Part shown: one piece after another, positions 31,864 through 42,324 of the stretch | How the letters are laid out: each line of letters starts with the position of its first letter | How positions within the stretch are numbered: the stretch's first letter is position 1 | NCBI RefSeq assembly: GCF_028009165.1 | Contig: NC_079241.1 | Span: 186,001-250,000 of the forward strand | Source of the DNA: Akanthomyces muscarius | Lineage: Eukaryota > Ascomycota > Sordariomycetes > Hypocreales > Cordycipitaceae | Direction of reading: 5' to 3' | Length of the DNA: 64,000 bases | Position numbers and translations under genes: made by a program | The notes under the pieces: model-generated | Databases searched by the model: none | What the model was told of the DNA's origin: nothing | Seen by the model: the letters and a program-made list of their open reading frames with translations, nothing else

Positions 31864-32773
31864 AAGGCCTCAAATAAATTTTATAACTATTAGAAGGACT
31901 TAGTTTAGGTATTAATTATTGGGGGATGTATTGTGACTGGCTAGGCCCAGCTCAGGCTCGGGTGCTAGGAAGCCGGCTAGACCCCTGTTGGCAAGCAAAG
32001 CAAGCCCAAACTAGCTGGCAGTCGATATGAGGGCACGGCGATCCGTGACTCGATGACAAAATTGCACATTTGAAGATTTAATCAATTGTCTTTTAGACTT
32101 TTCCCTGTAATGGAGTCAATCTCCTGTAGCCTGCCGGATCGGGAAACATAGCAGGAGTGCGACGAGTCCAAAAGCGATAGTAGGATTGTTCAAGTGAGAG
32201 CCGGAACTGTCTTTGCTTCCAGCCGTTTGCTATTGCTGGGTAAGAAACTAGGGGTCCGCTAGCGCTGGCTGGACCCCTGCTGGGGAGCTGTCAAGATGAG
32301 TGCAATGGGATCTGAATAACGAAAGGGCGCAGTTGGGATTTGACAAAGCTTTTAGACTCGCTTGTGTAATGGAGTCCACGCCCCGTAGGTAGATCGTGAA
32401 CCCATTTTCCGTGATCCGCAAACGGGCGTCGCCAAAGTTCACTGGCAGCCACCATCTGTGCGGCACGCGAACGAAACACAAGCTCGAGACTAAACCTCCT
32501 CGACATCCACAGAGTTTCCTCTACCTCTTCCGTGCACCGCCATCTTCACTCCGCCATACTTGCCAGGAATTGCGCATTGGCTTCGGCGCGGAAGCGCACT
32601 GGAAAATGGCCCACCAGTCATAACGCTGAGCTCCCCATAACCCGTGGCGCATCCACCCCTTTTAGCGACAACCCAAGTGCCGATCCTCAAACGCAGGCCG
32701 AGAACCACGCACCCACGATACCGACAGGACGATACACAACAGACAATACACGACAGACGAGTAGCCAAACGCC
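31864..32773. repeat. intergenic with diverged internal direct repeats
   Basis: About 900 bases without a gene. Two blocks resemble each other at a spacing of about 255 bases: cttttagac...tgtaatggagtc at about 32092 and 32347, each followed by a ...cctgtag or ...cccgtagg end. Two upstream partners, ggctagacccctgttgg (about 31975) and ggctggacccctgctgg (about 32267), lie about 290 bases apart, so spacing differs by a small indel. It looks like an old degenerate repeat, possibly transposon-derived; no terminal repeats or coding remnant were recognised. Confidence 0.4.
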
Positions 32774-34948
32774 ATGGATCAGGCCGACATCCCGGCGCTG
32801 CTGGCGCGCCTGTCGAGCGATGAGGATGCCGCGCGCAAAATGGCCGTATTCAAGCTGCAGTCCTCCATCAACGACCCAGCGTTTGCCGACGTCTTCATAT
32901 CCTCGGGCGGCCTGGTGATCCTGCGCCGCCTCATCATGGGGGCCGGCGGCAACACCCTGGCCTACTCGCTGCAGTCGCTCTCGCGTCTCCTCGAGGTTGA
33001 CATGGGCTGGGACATTTTCGAGGGCCCCAGCGCGGGGGACCTGGTCGAGCGCATCGTCGAGCTCATCGTCACCAACCCGCTGGTTAACATCCTCCGAGGC
33101 GCCATGTCGATACTGGTCGCGCTCGTCAGCCACTCCCAGTCCGCCAACGAGGCCCGCGGCAGCCCGAGCAGTTTCGGCTTCCGCGCTTTGCGGCCCGCCA
33201 TTGCTGTATATCCGCAGTTCTTCGAGCTCGTCGTCCAACAGCTACAGAGCGCCGACCATGCCCTCTGCGCCAACGCCCTCATGCTCACCAATGCCCTGAT
33301 CCGCGACGCTCTTTCGAGTAGTAATACGCCTGAAGGCACTTTCGAAGGCACTGGTGAGGAATGGACCAAGATCATCAAGCGCTTGCACGACCTAGGTCTC
33401 GTCAAGGCCGTCTACAAGATCATGCAGAGCTCAACGCTGCAGGATCTTGCGCATCCCGTTCTGGAGTTTCAGGCTCTCAGCAAGCTGCTGCTGCGCCGGT
33501 GGCGAGAGGTGGCGGTTGACGTGGACAGGCCCGAACACAGACGCGCCCTGAAGGCGTTGCACCTGGCCAGCAACCCAGAAAAGAGCCCCGATGTCAATGG
33601 GCACTCGAGAGACGACTCAGTGGACGGAACGAAGAAGGATGGCAAACGACACAACCCCGACAAGTGGCGTCGATTGGGCTTCGAAACAGAGAGCCCGGTA
33701 CAAGAATTTGAAACGAGCGGTTGTCTGGGGATGATGGACCTGAACGACTATGTGCGCAAATTTGAAGACAGCTATCAGAAGACCCTGCTGGAGCAGGCCG
33801 TCAAGCCTCCGCGGGAGCGATGCCCGATTGCGCACGCGAGCACGACTGTCACCATGATATTATACGATCATTTTGAGGTGGACAAGACGGACGTGGAAGA
33901 CACCAAGGGATACCAAAATCTAGAGGGCAAAAACTACGACCAGCTGTTTTGCCCGCTGCTGCTGCAGTGGTCTCGGCTGCACACGTCCGCGCTGCAAGCC
34001 TTTTTTCGCATCTGGAAGAGCACCGGCGCCGAGATGGACGACTTTGAAAAGGTCGGCGAGTTGGTGCGCATCCTCGTGGAACACGTTGTCGGACAGTCAT
34101 CACGTACACGAGACGTGCTCGAGGTTGAGGACGACATAGCCGAGTTTGACGTCGCACGCCTGCGCGAGCTGCAGATGGAGCTGCTGGAGCGCTCCTTTGA
34201 CGATACCTGGGGGGAGCATCTGTACCAGGTTAGCGAGACTCTGCGGCAAGAGGCCCTGCAGTTTGTCAAGGAGCAGCGTGTGCGATGTCTGCTGCAGGGC
34301 TCGTGGTCGATGCATCCGTCAGCGCCCAGTGGCGCCGATCACGGAGGGAACAAAACGGGCGACAGCAGCAGTAAAGAGCAGCAGTGGCGGTTCGCCAAGC
34401 TGTCACACAATCGCCGCTACCTGCATTACGCCGACTTTGACAAGCAGACGCCACAGGATCCGGGTCTGAACAGCCTGACCGAAAAGATTGACCTCAACAC
34501 TATCAGTTCGGTTGTGTCCAACGTGTCCGCCAACAACGACCAGGCCAGTCAAAGCAGCAGCTCGACGCTGCAGAGCCCGCAGGCCCCAGTCCCGCCGGCG
34601 GCCGCAGCCTCGCGCAAGACGCTCACGACTACCAAGATTACCATCTACAGCTACGTGCACGCGGCAGACGCCGTGCGGGGCGGTGACAGCAGCGAGTACC
34701 CGATTTTGGAGCTGTGGCCCGTCAACCACAGCCTGGCATCGGAGTGGCTGGACGGGCTGCTGATGCTGCTGAACCAGACGCCCATCACGGCCGAGACGAG
34801 CAAGCTGGTGAATCTGGTGAGCGACTATGGGCTCAAGATTCGGCTGCTGAATGTGCGCATGGACGGCGCGCTGGAGGGGCCGCCGCCGGGGACGGGCGTG
34901 GTGCCGAGCCGGGACGGCTTGGACGAGGATTACTTTTACGAGATTTAG
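32774..34948 (+). CDS. ELMO/CED-12 family protein
   Basis: Single exon, 724 residues, start in a gccATGG context. The N-terminal half is an armadillo-like helical region (FKLQSSINDPAFADVFISSG, LAYSLQSLSRLLEVDMGW, VERIVELIVTNPLVNILRGA). The ELMO domain follows at about 340-480 (RCPIAHASTTVTMILYDHF, LHTSALQAFFRIWKSTGAEM, DFEKVGELVRILVEHV). The C-terminal half is PH-like (RFAKLSHNRRYLHYADFDK, KIDLNTISSVVSNV, WLDGLLMLLN), split by a Ser/Pro/Ala-rich linker. ELMO proteins work with DOCK-type exchange factors to activate Rac; fungal ones are linked to polar growth. The C-terminus is Pro-rich (GPPPGTG). Confidence 0.92.
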   Translation: MDQADIPALLARLSSDEDAARKMAVFKLQSSINDPAFADVFISSGGLVILRRLIMGAGGNTLAYSLQSLSRLLEVDMGWDIFEGPSAGDLVERIVELIVTNPLVNILRGAMSILVALVSHSQSANEARGSPSSFGFRALRPAIAVYPQFFELVVQQLQSADHALCANALMLTNALIRDALSSSNTPEGTFEGTGEEWTKIIKRLHDLGLVKAVYKIMQSSTLQDLAHPVLEFQALSKLLLRRWREVAVDVDRPEHRRALKALHLASNPEKSPDVNGHSRDDSVDGTKKDGKRHNPDKWRRLGFETESPVQEFETSGCLGMMDLNDYVRKFEDSYQKTLLEQAVKPPRERCPIAHASTTVTMILYDHFEVDKTDVEDTKGYQNLEGKNYDQLFCPLLLQWSRLHTSALQAFFRIWKSTGAEMDDFEKVGELVRILVEHVVGQSSRTRDVLEVEDDIAEFDVARLRELQMELLERSFDDTWGEHLYQVSETLRQEALQFVKEQRVRCLLQGSWSMHPSAPSGADHGGNKTGDSSSKEQQWRFAKLSHNRRYLHYADFDKQTPQDPGLNSLTEKIDLNTISSVVSNVSANNDQASQSSSSTLQSPQAPVPPAAAASRKTLTTTKITIYSYVHAADAVRGGDSSEYPILELWPVNHSLASEWLDGLLMLLNQTPITAETSKLVNLVSDYGLKIRLLNVRMDGALEGPPPGTGVVPSRDGLDEDYFYEI

Positions 34949-37908
34949 GGCCTTTCTCTCTCCCCTGCGAATGTAGTCGAGAACATTGCCGGTATATTGT
35001 GTTCTCTGGTTTGTGTTTTTTCTTTTGCATATACCCTCTGTATATGGCGGTTTTATATCATGTATGTATATTAAATCTGCACATGTGTTCTTATAGATAA
35101 TATGACAACTACACGGAAAGAACGTTAGTAATGAGTACATTGCCGTTCTACTTCCGCCAGGTAGCGCAGTCACATTTGTGTCGTTGGGCCTTTTCAGCCG
35201 CGCCTCTAATAAGAGATTGTAGAACATTCCACAGCGACGGAACAAAGTCTCTCCTGTTTTTCTGCATCTAAGTGTTAAATACACCCAGCACATTTATTCC
35301 CGGGACACAAAATTGTTGAACTACTCTTCGGCGACGGCTCTGTTAGTGATGCGGCTCATGCAGATGCCTTGCGTACTGCCAAACTGGCCACTTGCAGCCC
35401 AGATACTGTGGAATCTCGGCCAGGACAGGAGAAAAGTCGGCCAGCGCCGTGAAGCGGCCTTTACAGTCGAACGAATACACCCGTACACATGCCAACAAGG
35501 CTGTCCGGATGTCTGCGGTGAACAAGCGTCCGCAGTCGAGGCCGACGATGGGGGCTAGGTAGACGTCGATTCCGACATATATCTTTCACTCGAGCCGGTC
35601 GAATCGCATGCTCTCTGCTCTTCCGAAATGAAGAGAATAAATTAGTGTTAAATGTAGTTTCAAGTATCAAATTGAAAGGAAAATTATAAATATATAATCC
35701 GACTTTATAATGGCATTATTTAGCAAAGGCTGTGGGTAACCAGACTGCCAGATAACAGATGTCAGCTAGCGAAATCTGACATGTCGTCGGGGACGTGTTT
35801 CATCCTCCAAATCCTGGGGGGTTTTCTTGAGGACAAGTAGCCGGAGGCAGAAACATGCACCAGTAGCGCCGTTTCTTTAGCACACACACACATACCTTGA
35901 TTGTGTGTCTGTGTCGTTTGATAGTAAGTGCTGACCGACTATTGGACAAAGCAGCGTCAAACTCAGCTCGGACAATGCGCGAGCCAAGGCATAGCTTTTT
36001 CCTATCAATGCTTTACCAGGCCATGATTGGATCGACGCCTAATGCAATGCACACGAGCCCAGTTTCGGGGGAGAGAGCACATGTTGCTTGTGGAAAGTAA
36101 GTGCTGGCACGAAGGAAAAGTGATGATGCGGCGGCCCGTTGCAAGGGTGGGGTTTTGCGGCATCTGGGGCTTTTTTAGCGGAGTCGGCTTTGGGTAGGAA
36201 TGCGTGATGCATTGTCCAAGACGCCCTTTTGACAGCGAGATTTCTTTCGTGTACGACGTGATCCGAGCGCCAAGAATTATCGATAGATGTCTCGGGAGCC
36301 CATACGAAGTAATGTCTTCCGTACCGAAGACAACTATTTTTGCAGCACAACTTCTCGCGTCAAGCAACGACTTGTTGCGGATTTCCCAGCCATGTTTCTT
36401 GTCCAGCATCCAGCAAGACTCCACTATAACTGTAGCTTGCATCGCGGTACTTGGGCGCAAAGGGCGGTGACTTGTTCGGCGCAGCGTTGATGCCCGGCAA
36501 GAGCCCCATGCTCACATGTAACTCTTTCTGCTTGCTCCGGTAACATAAACTGGGTAGACACATGGCGCCAGCTCCGGTGGGTTAGGAAAAAAAAAATCCT
36601 GTCCGATCCAGTCGGCGCATGGTATATCGTAAGCTAAGCTGAGTTGGCCCCGGATTAGCCGTACCGGGGGAAACATAATATCTCGTCTCGCAGTTTTTTT
36701 TTCTTGTTCCTGTTTGGATTCTTTCCTTCCTCATCCCACTCCTCTATCTTTTTTTCTTCCCATTTGTTGGTGGAAGGGGGGAAGAAGAGCAGAGTTGGCG
36801 AGGACAGACACGACAAGCCCATCACGGTACGTACCGTACAGGGCAGAGGACAACTGCGACAGCCCTCGGTAGCCTGGGCCTGCTTGTGACGGCAGCCAGC
36901 GCCAGGCATTCGAGACGACGCAAATCCTGTGTGTCGTCTCCGACACCAGCCTCGTCGACGAGCGAGACTCGGCCTTATTCGCCGTGTTTCTCTGGAAATA
37001 TCGCAGCGACCTTCATTCGCTTGTTGCACGCCAGCTGACTAAGGATCCGGCCACGCAGCTGGATTTTAGTGTGCTCACCGGAAACTTACAGCGGGCATAG
37101 CCTGCTGAAACCCACTGCAGCCCACTGCCGCGACATCATTCCCGCTGTGGGTTCGCCAGGTCTGGCTTGACCGACGCCAGCCACCGAACCTTGTCGACAC
37201 CTTCCCCTGACAAGGACCCCAAAAAAAGTCGAGCTTTGGAAAGCGAACAAAAAGGAATATTTATCCCTGCACAGTCAAATCTCCCGTTTGCAGGGTCGTC
37301 TAATCTAATCGATACGAAAAAGAAACGAAACAAAGCTACCCAAATCTCCGGCCAATTTTCCATCTTTTCGTCTTGCCTACCAAACGCCGCATTCCTGTCT
37401 CCTAAAAAACCAGCCCCCATCTGCGACGCATTGCATTCTTTTGCTTCCCTTACGCAACCCACCATCTGCAGGTATGTGAATATATGTCTGGTTCAGGCAG
37501 AGAGCCCCCCTTTACCCCTCTGTGGGAGCTGGTGTGCTGCATCATCCATCCCTCCCTCGCGCTTCCCGATAGGCTGGACGCCCTTCTGGTGGCGCACTTT
37601 GGGTTGCTTTTGCTGCCAGACCAAGGTCATGGAGCGAACCAAGGTCCGACTGCTCTGGGGTCAAGTCACTCGACCTGCTTTGGTAGCATTAAAGGCGGCT
37701 TCATTCCCCAGCTCCCACAGCCCCTATCCTTTGTCGCTCCCTTAAGAGCCCACGACCCTCTGCCTAATCGCAAGGCCGAGCGGGCACTTTATGGCTCTTT
37801 GGCCACGACTCCTTGGACGCAATGGCTAATCTGCTCTCTTGCAGTCTTTCTTGTTAGCACCTGTCAACATCTTTGAGCCTTTACGCTGCACCCCGACCGC
37901 GCTTCATC
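34949..37908. other. long intergenic region upstream of PRA1 gene, with probable leader intron
   Basis: Nearly 3 kb without a recognisable gene. A likely 5'-leader intron lies at 37472-37844: gtatgt donor, ggctaat branch and ctcttgcag acceptor, 64 bases upstream of the PRA1 start. A (CA)n stretch occurs at about 35881-35892. No frame upstream shows family resemblance. Confidence 0.5.
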
Positions 37909-38439
37909 ATGTCTCGCATTCAGATTCCCCTCGACGCCTTGACGTCCCGCCTCAACTTTGGCGACCGCTTCCAGGGCCTCCGCGCCGGCCCCCTCTCCGG
38001 CCGCTTCTCGAACCTCAAGCCCATCTCCGAGTTCCTCGATTTCAAGCGCCTCTCCAAGCCCGCCAACTTTGGCGAGGCCCAGTCCCGCGTCAACTACAAC
38101 CTCAGCCACTACTCTTCCAACTATGCCGTCGTCTTTGCCATGCTGAGCATCTATGCGCTACTGACCAACTGGCTCCTCCTCTTCGACATCATCCTCGTCG
38201 TCTGCGGCATGTTCATCATTGGACGCCTCGACGGCCGCGATCTCGAAATCGGCAACTTCCGTGCCACATCTTCGCAGCTCTACACGGGTCTGCTCATCGT
38301 CGCCATCCCTCTGGGTCTGATTGCCTCGCCATTCTCGACTCTTATGTGGCTCATTGGCGCTTCTGGCGTGGCCATCCTCGGCCACGCTTCTTTCATGGAC
38401 AAGCCTATCGATGAGGCTTTTTCCGGGGAGGCGGTCTAG
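37909..38439 (+). CDS. PRA1 family prenylated Rab acceptor (Yip3-like)
   Basis: Intronless coding region, 176 residues from ATG 37909 (in frame with an upstream non-ATG stretch not used). PRA1/Yip3 proteins are Golgi/ER membrane proteins that bind prenylated Rab GTPases. The family pattern is seen: an N-terminal cytosolic helix region with KPISEFLDFKRLSKPANFGE, RVNYNLSHYSSNYAVVF, two hydrophobic double-spanning segments (about 75-110 and 128-165), and IGRLDGRDLEIGNFR between them. The end (IDEAFSGEAV) is short and acidic. The next gene on the same strand begins only 98 bases downstream. Confidence 0.9.
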   Translation: MSRIQIPLDALTSRLNFGDRFQGLRAGPLSGRFSNLKPISEFLDFKRLSKPANFGEAQSRVNYNLSHYSSNYAVVFAMLSIYALLTNWLLLFDIILVVCGMFIIGRLDGRDLEIGNFRATSSQLYTGLLIVAIPLGLIASPFSTLMWLIGASGVAILGHASFMDKPIDEAFSGEAV

Positions 38440-38537
38440 GTGGTCGGCCGCAAGCTCCCAAATTTGCGCCCCAATGGGGAAGACCATCGAGGCGCGGGCG
38501 GAGGAAGACGGACGGCGATGCTGGTCTGTACGATTTA

Positions 38538-39779
38538 ATGTTTGGTTCTAGGGTGGAGGAGGTCAACTCGGACGATGACGAGAGTGATGGCCATGGAGTG
38601 GGTTTGTCTGCGCGCCGCCAAACCCGCTTCGTCAGCGATTCTTTGCAATTCACGGGCACCGACCTGGGCGACCGCTCCGCCGGCGTCGTCCGCCGCGGGC
38701 CTCGCTATCAGGATTCGGACGACGACTCGGAGCAGACGTCCGACAACAGTGAAAGCGAAGATGAAGATGAGACCGAGGGCAGTTACAGCGGAAGTTCCCA
38801 GCAGTCCCTCAGCGCCAAGGAAGAGGCGCTCGTTCAGTCGGCCCTCAAGCGCATCAACCGTGCCCAGGCTCAGGGCCGTACCGATGTCAAGCTCAACAAG
38901 GAGGAACTCGCTGCGCTCGAGCGTCGACGCAAGCGCATGCAGGAGGAGGCAGAACGGGCCGAAAGGGAGCGTGCCGCGCGCGCGTCCGGATCCAGTGGAA
39001 GCGATCGAAAAAAGAAACGCAAGGAGCAGCGCGTTGCTGTGCCTCTGTCTCAGTTCGAGCCAGTCTCGAGAAAGAAGCGCAGCGGTAGCAACCACCCGCC
39101 ACGCAAGGACTCGTTGCCAGCGCGCTCTTCCGTGGGCGACTCTTCGGACCATCAGGTGTATCCGCCCATGGGATACTTTCCGCCGCCCTCGGGGTCGCGG
39201 TCACGTAGCTCATCTCACCTGCAACGTCCCGGCAGCAGTCGTGCTCGCGACACCAACGGCAACTCGCCTCCGGTTTCTTTTCAACAGCACGCTTCCTCGT
39301 CCAGTCACAGACATGCTTCCGACTCTGTGACGCGCCCTCGCTCCCGCGGCATGCCCCACGAAGAGGCCTGGAATGCGAACACGTCGCTTGACCCGTTTCA
39401 ATACCAAACCGATGGACCGCGGGCTGCCTACCCGTCTTCCTCCAAAGGCAGCCGCTCTGAAGTGGCCTACAAGCAATCGTCGCGCGGCCACGGCACCTCG
39501 TCACCCGTGACGAGGAGCCGCCACGGGTCGGCACGCCCCAGCCTGAGCAGGGTGCCTGACAGCGAGACGAGCGAGGAGGACACGGCTAGCGATGAGCTCG
39601 GCAACGGAGCGCAAATTAGGGAGCAGCAGCATTCATCTGTGCGGGGGAGGAGAAGCAGAGAGATCGTCGTTGAGGTAGAACCAGAACCAGCATTACCACC
39701 ACCACCACCAGCAAAGAAGAAGTCATCTTCACCCACAAAGAGAAAACCCGCGCCGAACGGAAAGAAGAAGAAGAGGTAG
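38538..39779 (+). CDS. serine-rich, basic disordered protein of unknown function
   Basis: Single exon, 413 residues. No folded domain is visible. It begins MFGSRVEEVNSDDDESDGHG, then an acidic Ser/Asp/Glu tract (residues about 55-85), a coiled-coil-like segment (ALVQSALKRINRAQAQGRTDVKLNKEE onward) rich in Arg/Lys/Glu, and a long Ser/Arg/Pro region. The end is Lys-rich (PAPNGKKKKR), with possible nuclear-localisation stretches (RKKKRKEQR). It could be a transcript-linked partner of the PRA1 gene because of the 98-base gap, but its function is unknown to me. Confidence 0.65.
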   Translation: MFGSRVEEVNSDDDESDGHGVGLSARRQTRFVSDSLQFTGTDLGDRSAGVVRRGPRYQDSDDDSEQTSDNSESEDEDETEGSYSGSSQQSLSAKEEALVQSALKRINRAQAQGRTDVKLNKEELAALERRRKRMQEEAERAERERAARASGSSGSDRKKKRKEQRVAVPLSQFEPVSRKKRSGSNHPPRKDSLPARSSVGDSSDHQVYPPMGYFPPPSGSRSRSSSHLQRPGSSRARDTNGNSPPVSFQQHASSSSHRHASDSVTRPRSRGMPHEEAWNANTSLDPFQYQTDGPRAAYPSSSKGSRSEVAYKQSSRGHGTSSPVTRSRHGSARPSLSRVPDSETSEEDTASDELGNGAQIREQQHSSVRGRRSREIVVEVEPEPALPPPPPAKKKSSSPTKRKPAPNGKKKKR

Positions 39780-40804
39780 AAGTTTGCCATGGGAGCTTGG
39801 AAAAGAAAAGCAACTGGGAATGGGGGTTAGAAAAGGATGTTTAAAAGGCTGTTTTTGGGATTTGCATTTTTTTTCTTTATTATTACTTCGTATTCCTTGA
39901 TACCAATCTTCTGCGAGTGGCAGTAATCCAGCCTGTCACTTTAATAAAGACCTGCTCTTTGCGGTTTCCGTTCCTCTGTCTCGCTATCTCGTCTTTTAAC
40001 CTCTGCTCAGCCGACCTCTACGTACATCCTCACATATGGAGGCGGACTTGTTTATGATGGGCACGGCGCGCAAGTCAATAACCTCGTCATCTATGGCTTC
40101 TGGCTACAAGTCATTAGATACATTAGTATAGTATTACTATCGCTTCTTTATCATTAAATAAGTATTTATGAATAATAAGAACTATATTTCTACCATTTAA
40201 TTGGTATCAATAGTCTACTTCAGGAAAGTGAGGACTGCTCCTTTCGCTTGTGGTTATAAACGCTGCAACTGAGCTTGACCTGTTTTGCGTAGTAGAAACA
40301 CCAAGCTAACCACGCCCGTTATTGCACGTTTTCTTTGAGAGAAATTTCTGCAGGAAAAAAAAAATTATCAGATCTCTGTGTAATTTATATGAAATTGCCT
40401 CCGATATGTAAAAATGTCTCTCCACGTCACATTGTGAAGCTTGTTGTCACGGGTGGCTTGGGTCGTTGTTCAAGCCCACCCGGCCCGCACAAGCAGACCT
40501 CGGCCCGCCATCCGCCCACCAACACAGCACCCCTGTAGACCGCCGAGAGCTTGTCGTCACGCTCGCCTCCGCGTCTGTGGCGCTCCTTCACTTTTACCAT
40601 CACCATCTCCAATCTCAACAGCACTTTTGTCTTTTGCCTGCTGCCACACCATCCTCTGCGCAATTCTCTCCACCGATCACTGCGATATTCTGGTACTCTG
40701 AGCACGTTTCCTCTTTCGCGACAGGCTCGCGACCCGACCCAGCTACCGAACAGCTGCCCGACCACAACCTCATTTGCCTCCCCCCCCTTCCGCCCGCAAA
40801 CACA
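39780..40804. other. intergenic region, no gene seen
   Basis: About 1 kb between the basic protein and PEX4. A/T-rich around 40080-40210, pyrimidine-rich just before the PEX4 start. No supported feature. Confidence 0.4.
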
Positions 40805-41450
40805 ATGCCGTCCTCCTCATCGCGCAAGGATAAGTCGGCCACGTCCTCAAACGTCTCCAAGTCAAGCTCCACCTCCAAAAAGAAAGACTCGTCCTCTTCG
40901 AGCGGTGGCGGCCGCACCGGCGCCCGGCGGCTCCTCAAGGAGCTCGAGACGTGGCGCGCCGAGCAGCCCGAGGAGCGCGGCATCGAGCGCCTCGGCCCTG
41001 TGAGCGACGAGAACCTGATGCAGTGGGAAGCCGTCATCAACGGGCGCGGTGTTGGGCACGGCTACGACGGTATGCCTTCTCCTCTCTTTCCCACGAATAA
41101 CCCACTGACTTGAACTCTGTGCAGGCGGCCGCTGGCTCCTCGCCATCGACATACCCGACGAGTACCCCCTCAAGCCCCCTAAGATGCGCTTCGCGACCCA
41201 GATCGTGCACCCCAACATTGCGCTGCAAAACGGCGAGATCTGCCTCGACCTCCTCAAGGACGCCTGGACACCCACGTACAGCGTGCTCGAGTGCGTGCGC
41301 GCTGTCCGCATGCTTCTCAGCTGCCCGGAGACGGACTCGCCGCTGAACGTTGATGTCGCGGCGCTGCTGCGCGGCGGCGACGTGGTTGGCACGCGGAAGC
41401 TGGTCGAGCTGTGGTGCTCGGAGGACAAGGGACGCTACGAGGGAGCGTAG
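40805..41450 (+). CDS. PEX4: peroxisomal ubiquitin-conjugating enzyme PEX4 (E2)
   Basis: Two exons (intron 41070-41124), 196 residues. After a 35-residue Ser/Lys-rich lead there is an E2 fold: RRLLKELETWRAE helix, PPKMRFATQIVHPNI with the HPN triad, and the active-site cysteine in NGEICLDLLKDAWTPTYSV. The C-terminal helices (SPLNVDVAALLRGGD, WCSEDKGRY) resemble Pex4, which ubiquitinates the import receptor Pex5 with Pex22 at the peroxisomal membrane. HPN plus LKDAWTP plus the short divergent C-terminus favour PEX4 over general E2s; a related E2 cannot be fully excluded. Confidence 0.82.
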
Positions 41451-42324
41451 TAAACAGACCGAGAAAGGGGACTTTGGGGACTTTGTAAAGTTCCTGGAGC
41501 TCTTGTTGTCATGTTCTCTTCATTTTTCTTCATGTCATGTGTATCAAGCGATGGATCTGAAAGTATATCGGTAATAGAATACCGAGATTGGGATATAACC
41601 AGATTGATTATTTTCTTGAATCAATAATTAAAAGAATCAAAGTCTACGCCGCTTTTGCAACCGTTGAGAACCATATTCTGATCAGCTTGCGGCTACATCT
41701 GCACTGTGTTCATCTAAGATCTAAGAGCACACGTCACTCAGTACGCTCGCCAACACATCACGCAGGTCACAGTTCTATTGTTTCAATTGTCTATTCCAAC
41801 CTTACTCCTTCCTCGTATCAGCTGCCTAGGTAATAAAAACGGCCGCCGTCATGACAAAAACAAAGATATATAGTGTACAAAGAAACATGCAAGTTTTCGG
41901 ACAAGCAAGTTGAAAACCCCGAAAAAAGGACAAATAGAAGAAACATAATCACGCAAAATAATCAAGATGAAAAGAATGCGGGCAAAAGAACAGAATAGGA
42001 AATGGACTTGAATATCCCACATTCTCTTGTCTCATCTTGATACACCCCTTTTTCATCGTCCTTCCTGTTTCGATAATAAATAAACAATTGCTTGGAAAAA
42101 GATGTCGAGGTGCACGAACCCGTCCTTCTTCCCCCAAGACTGAGCGGGCGAGATCAATGCTGGTTTAAAACGCCAATGTGTCCAACTCTGCGCAGTAGCG
42201 ACGCTGGCCCAGAGCCCCGTGCATGGGACGGCCCACCAGGCCGACAGCGAGACCTGCAGAGATGCGAAACCCCGAAATCATGCATCGCCAACGAACCTCC
42301 TATTCATTACGCCGAAAAATGTGT
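41451..42324. other. convergent intergenic region, no gene seen
   Basis: About 870 bases between the convergent PEX4 and mannosyltransferase genes; A/T-rich, with only short frames and no supported feature. Probably the two 3' untranslated regions. Confidence 0.4.

Noticed and set aside
37136..37876. Frames of 110-190 codons upstream of PRA1
   Set aside because: They overlap the likely leader intron and show no family resemblance.
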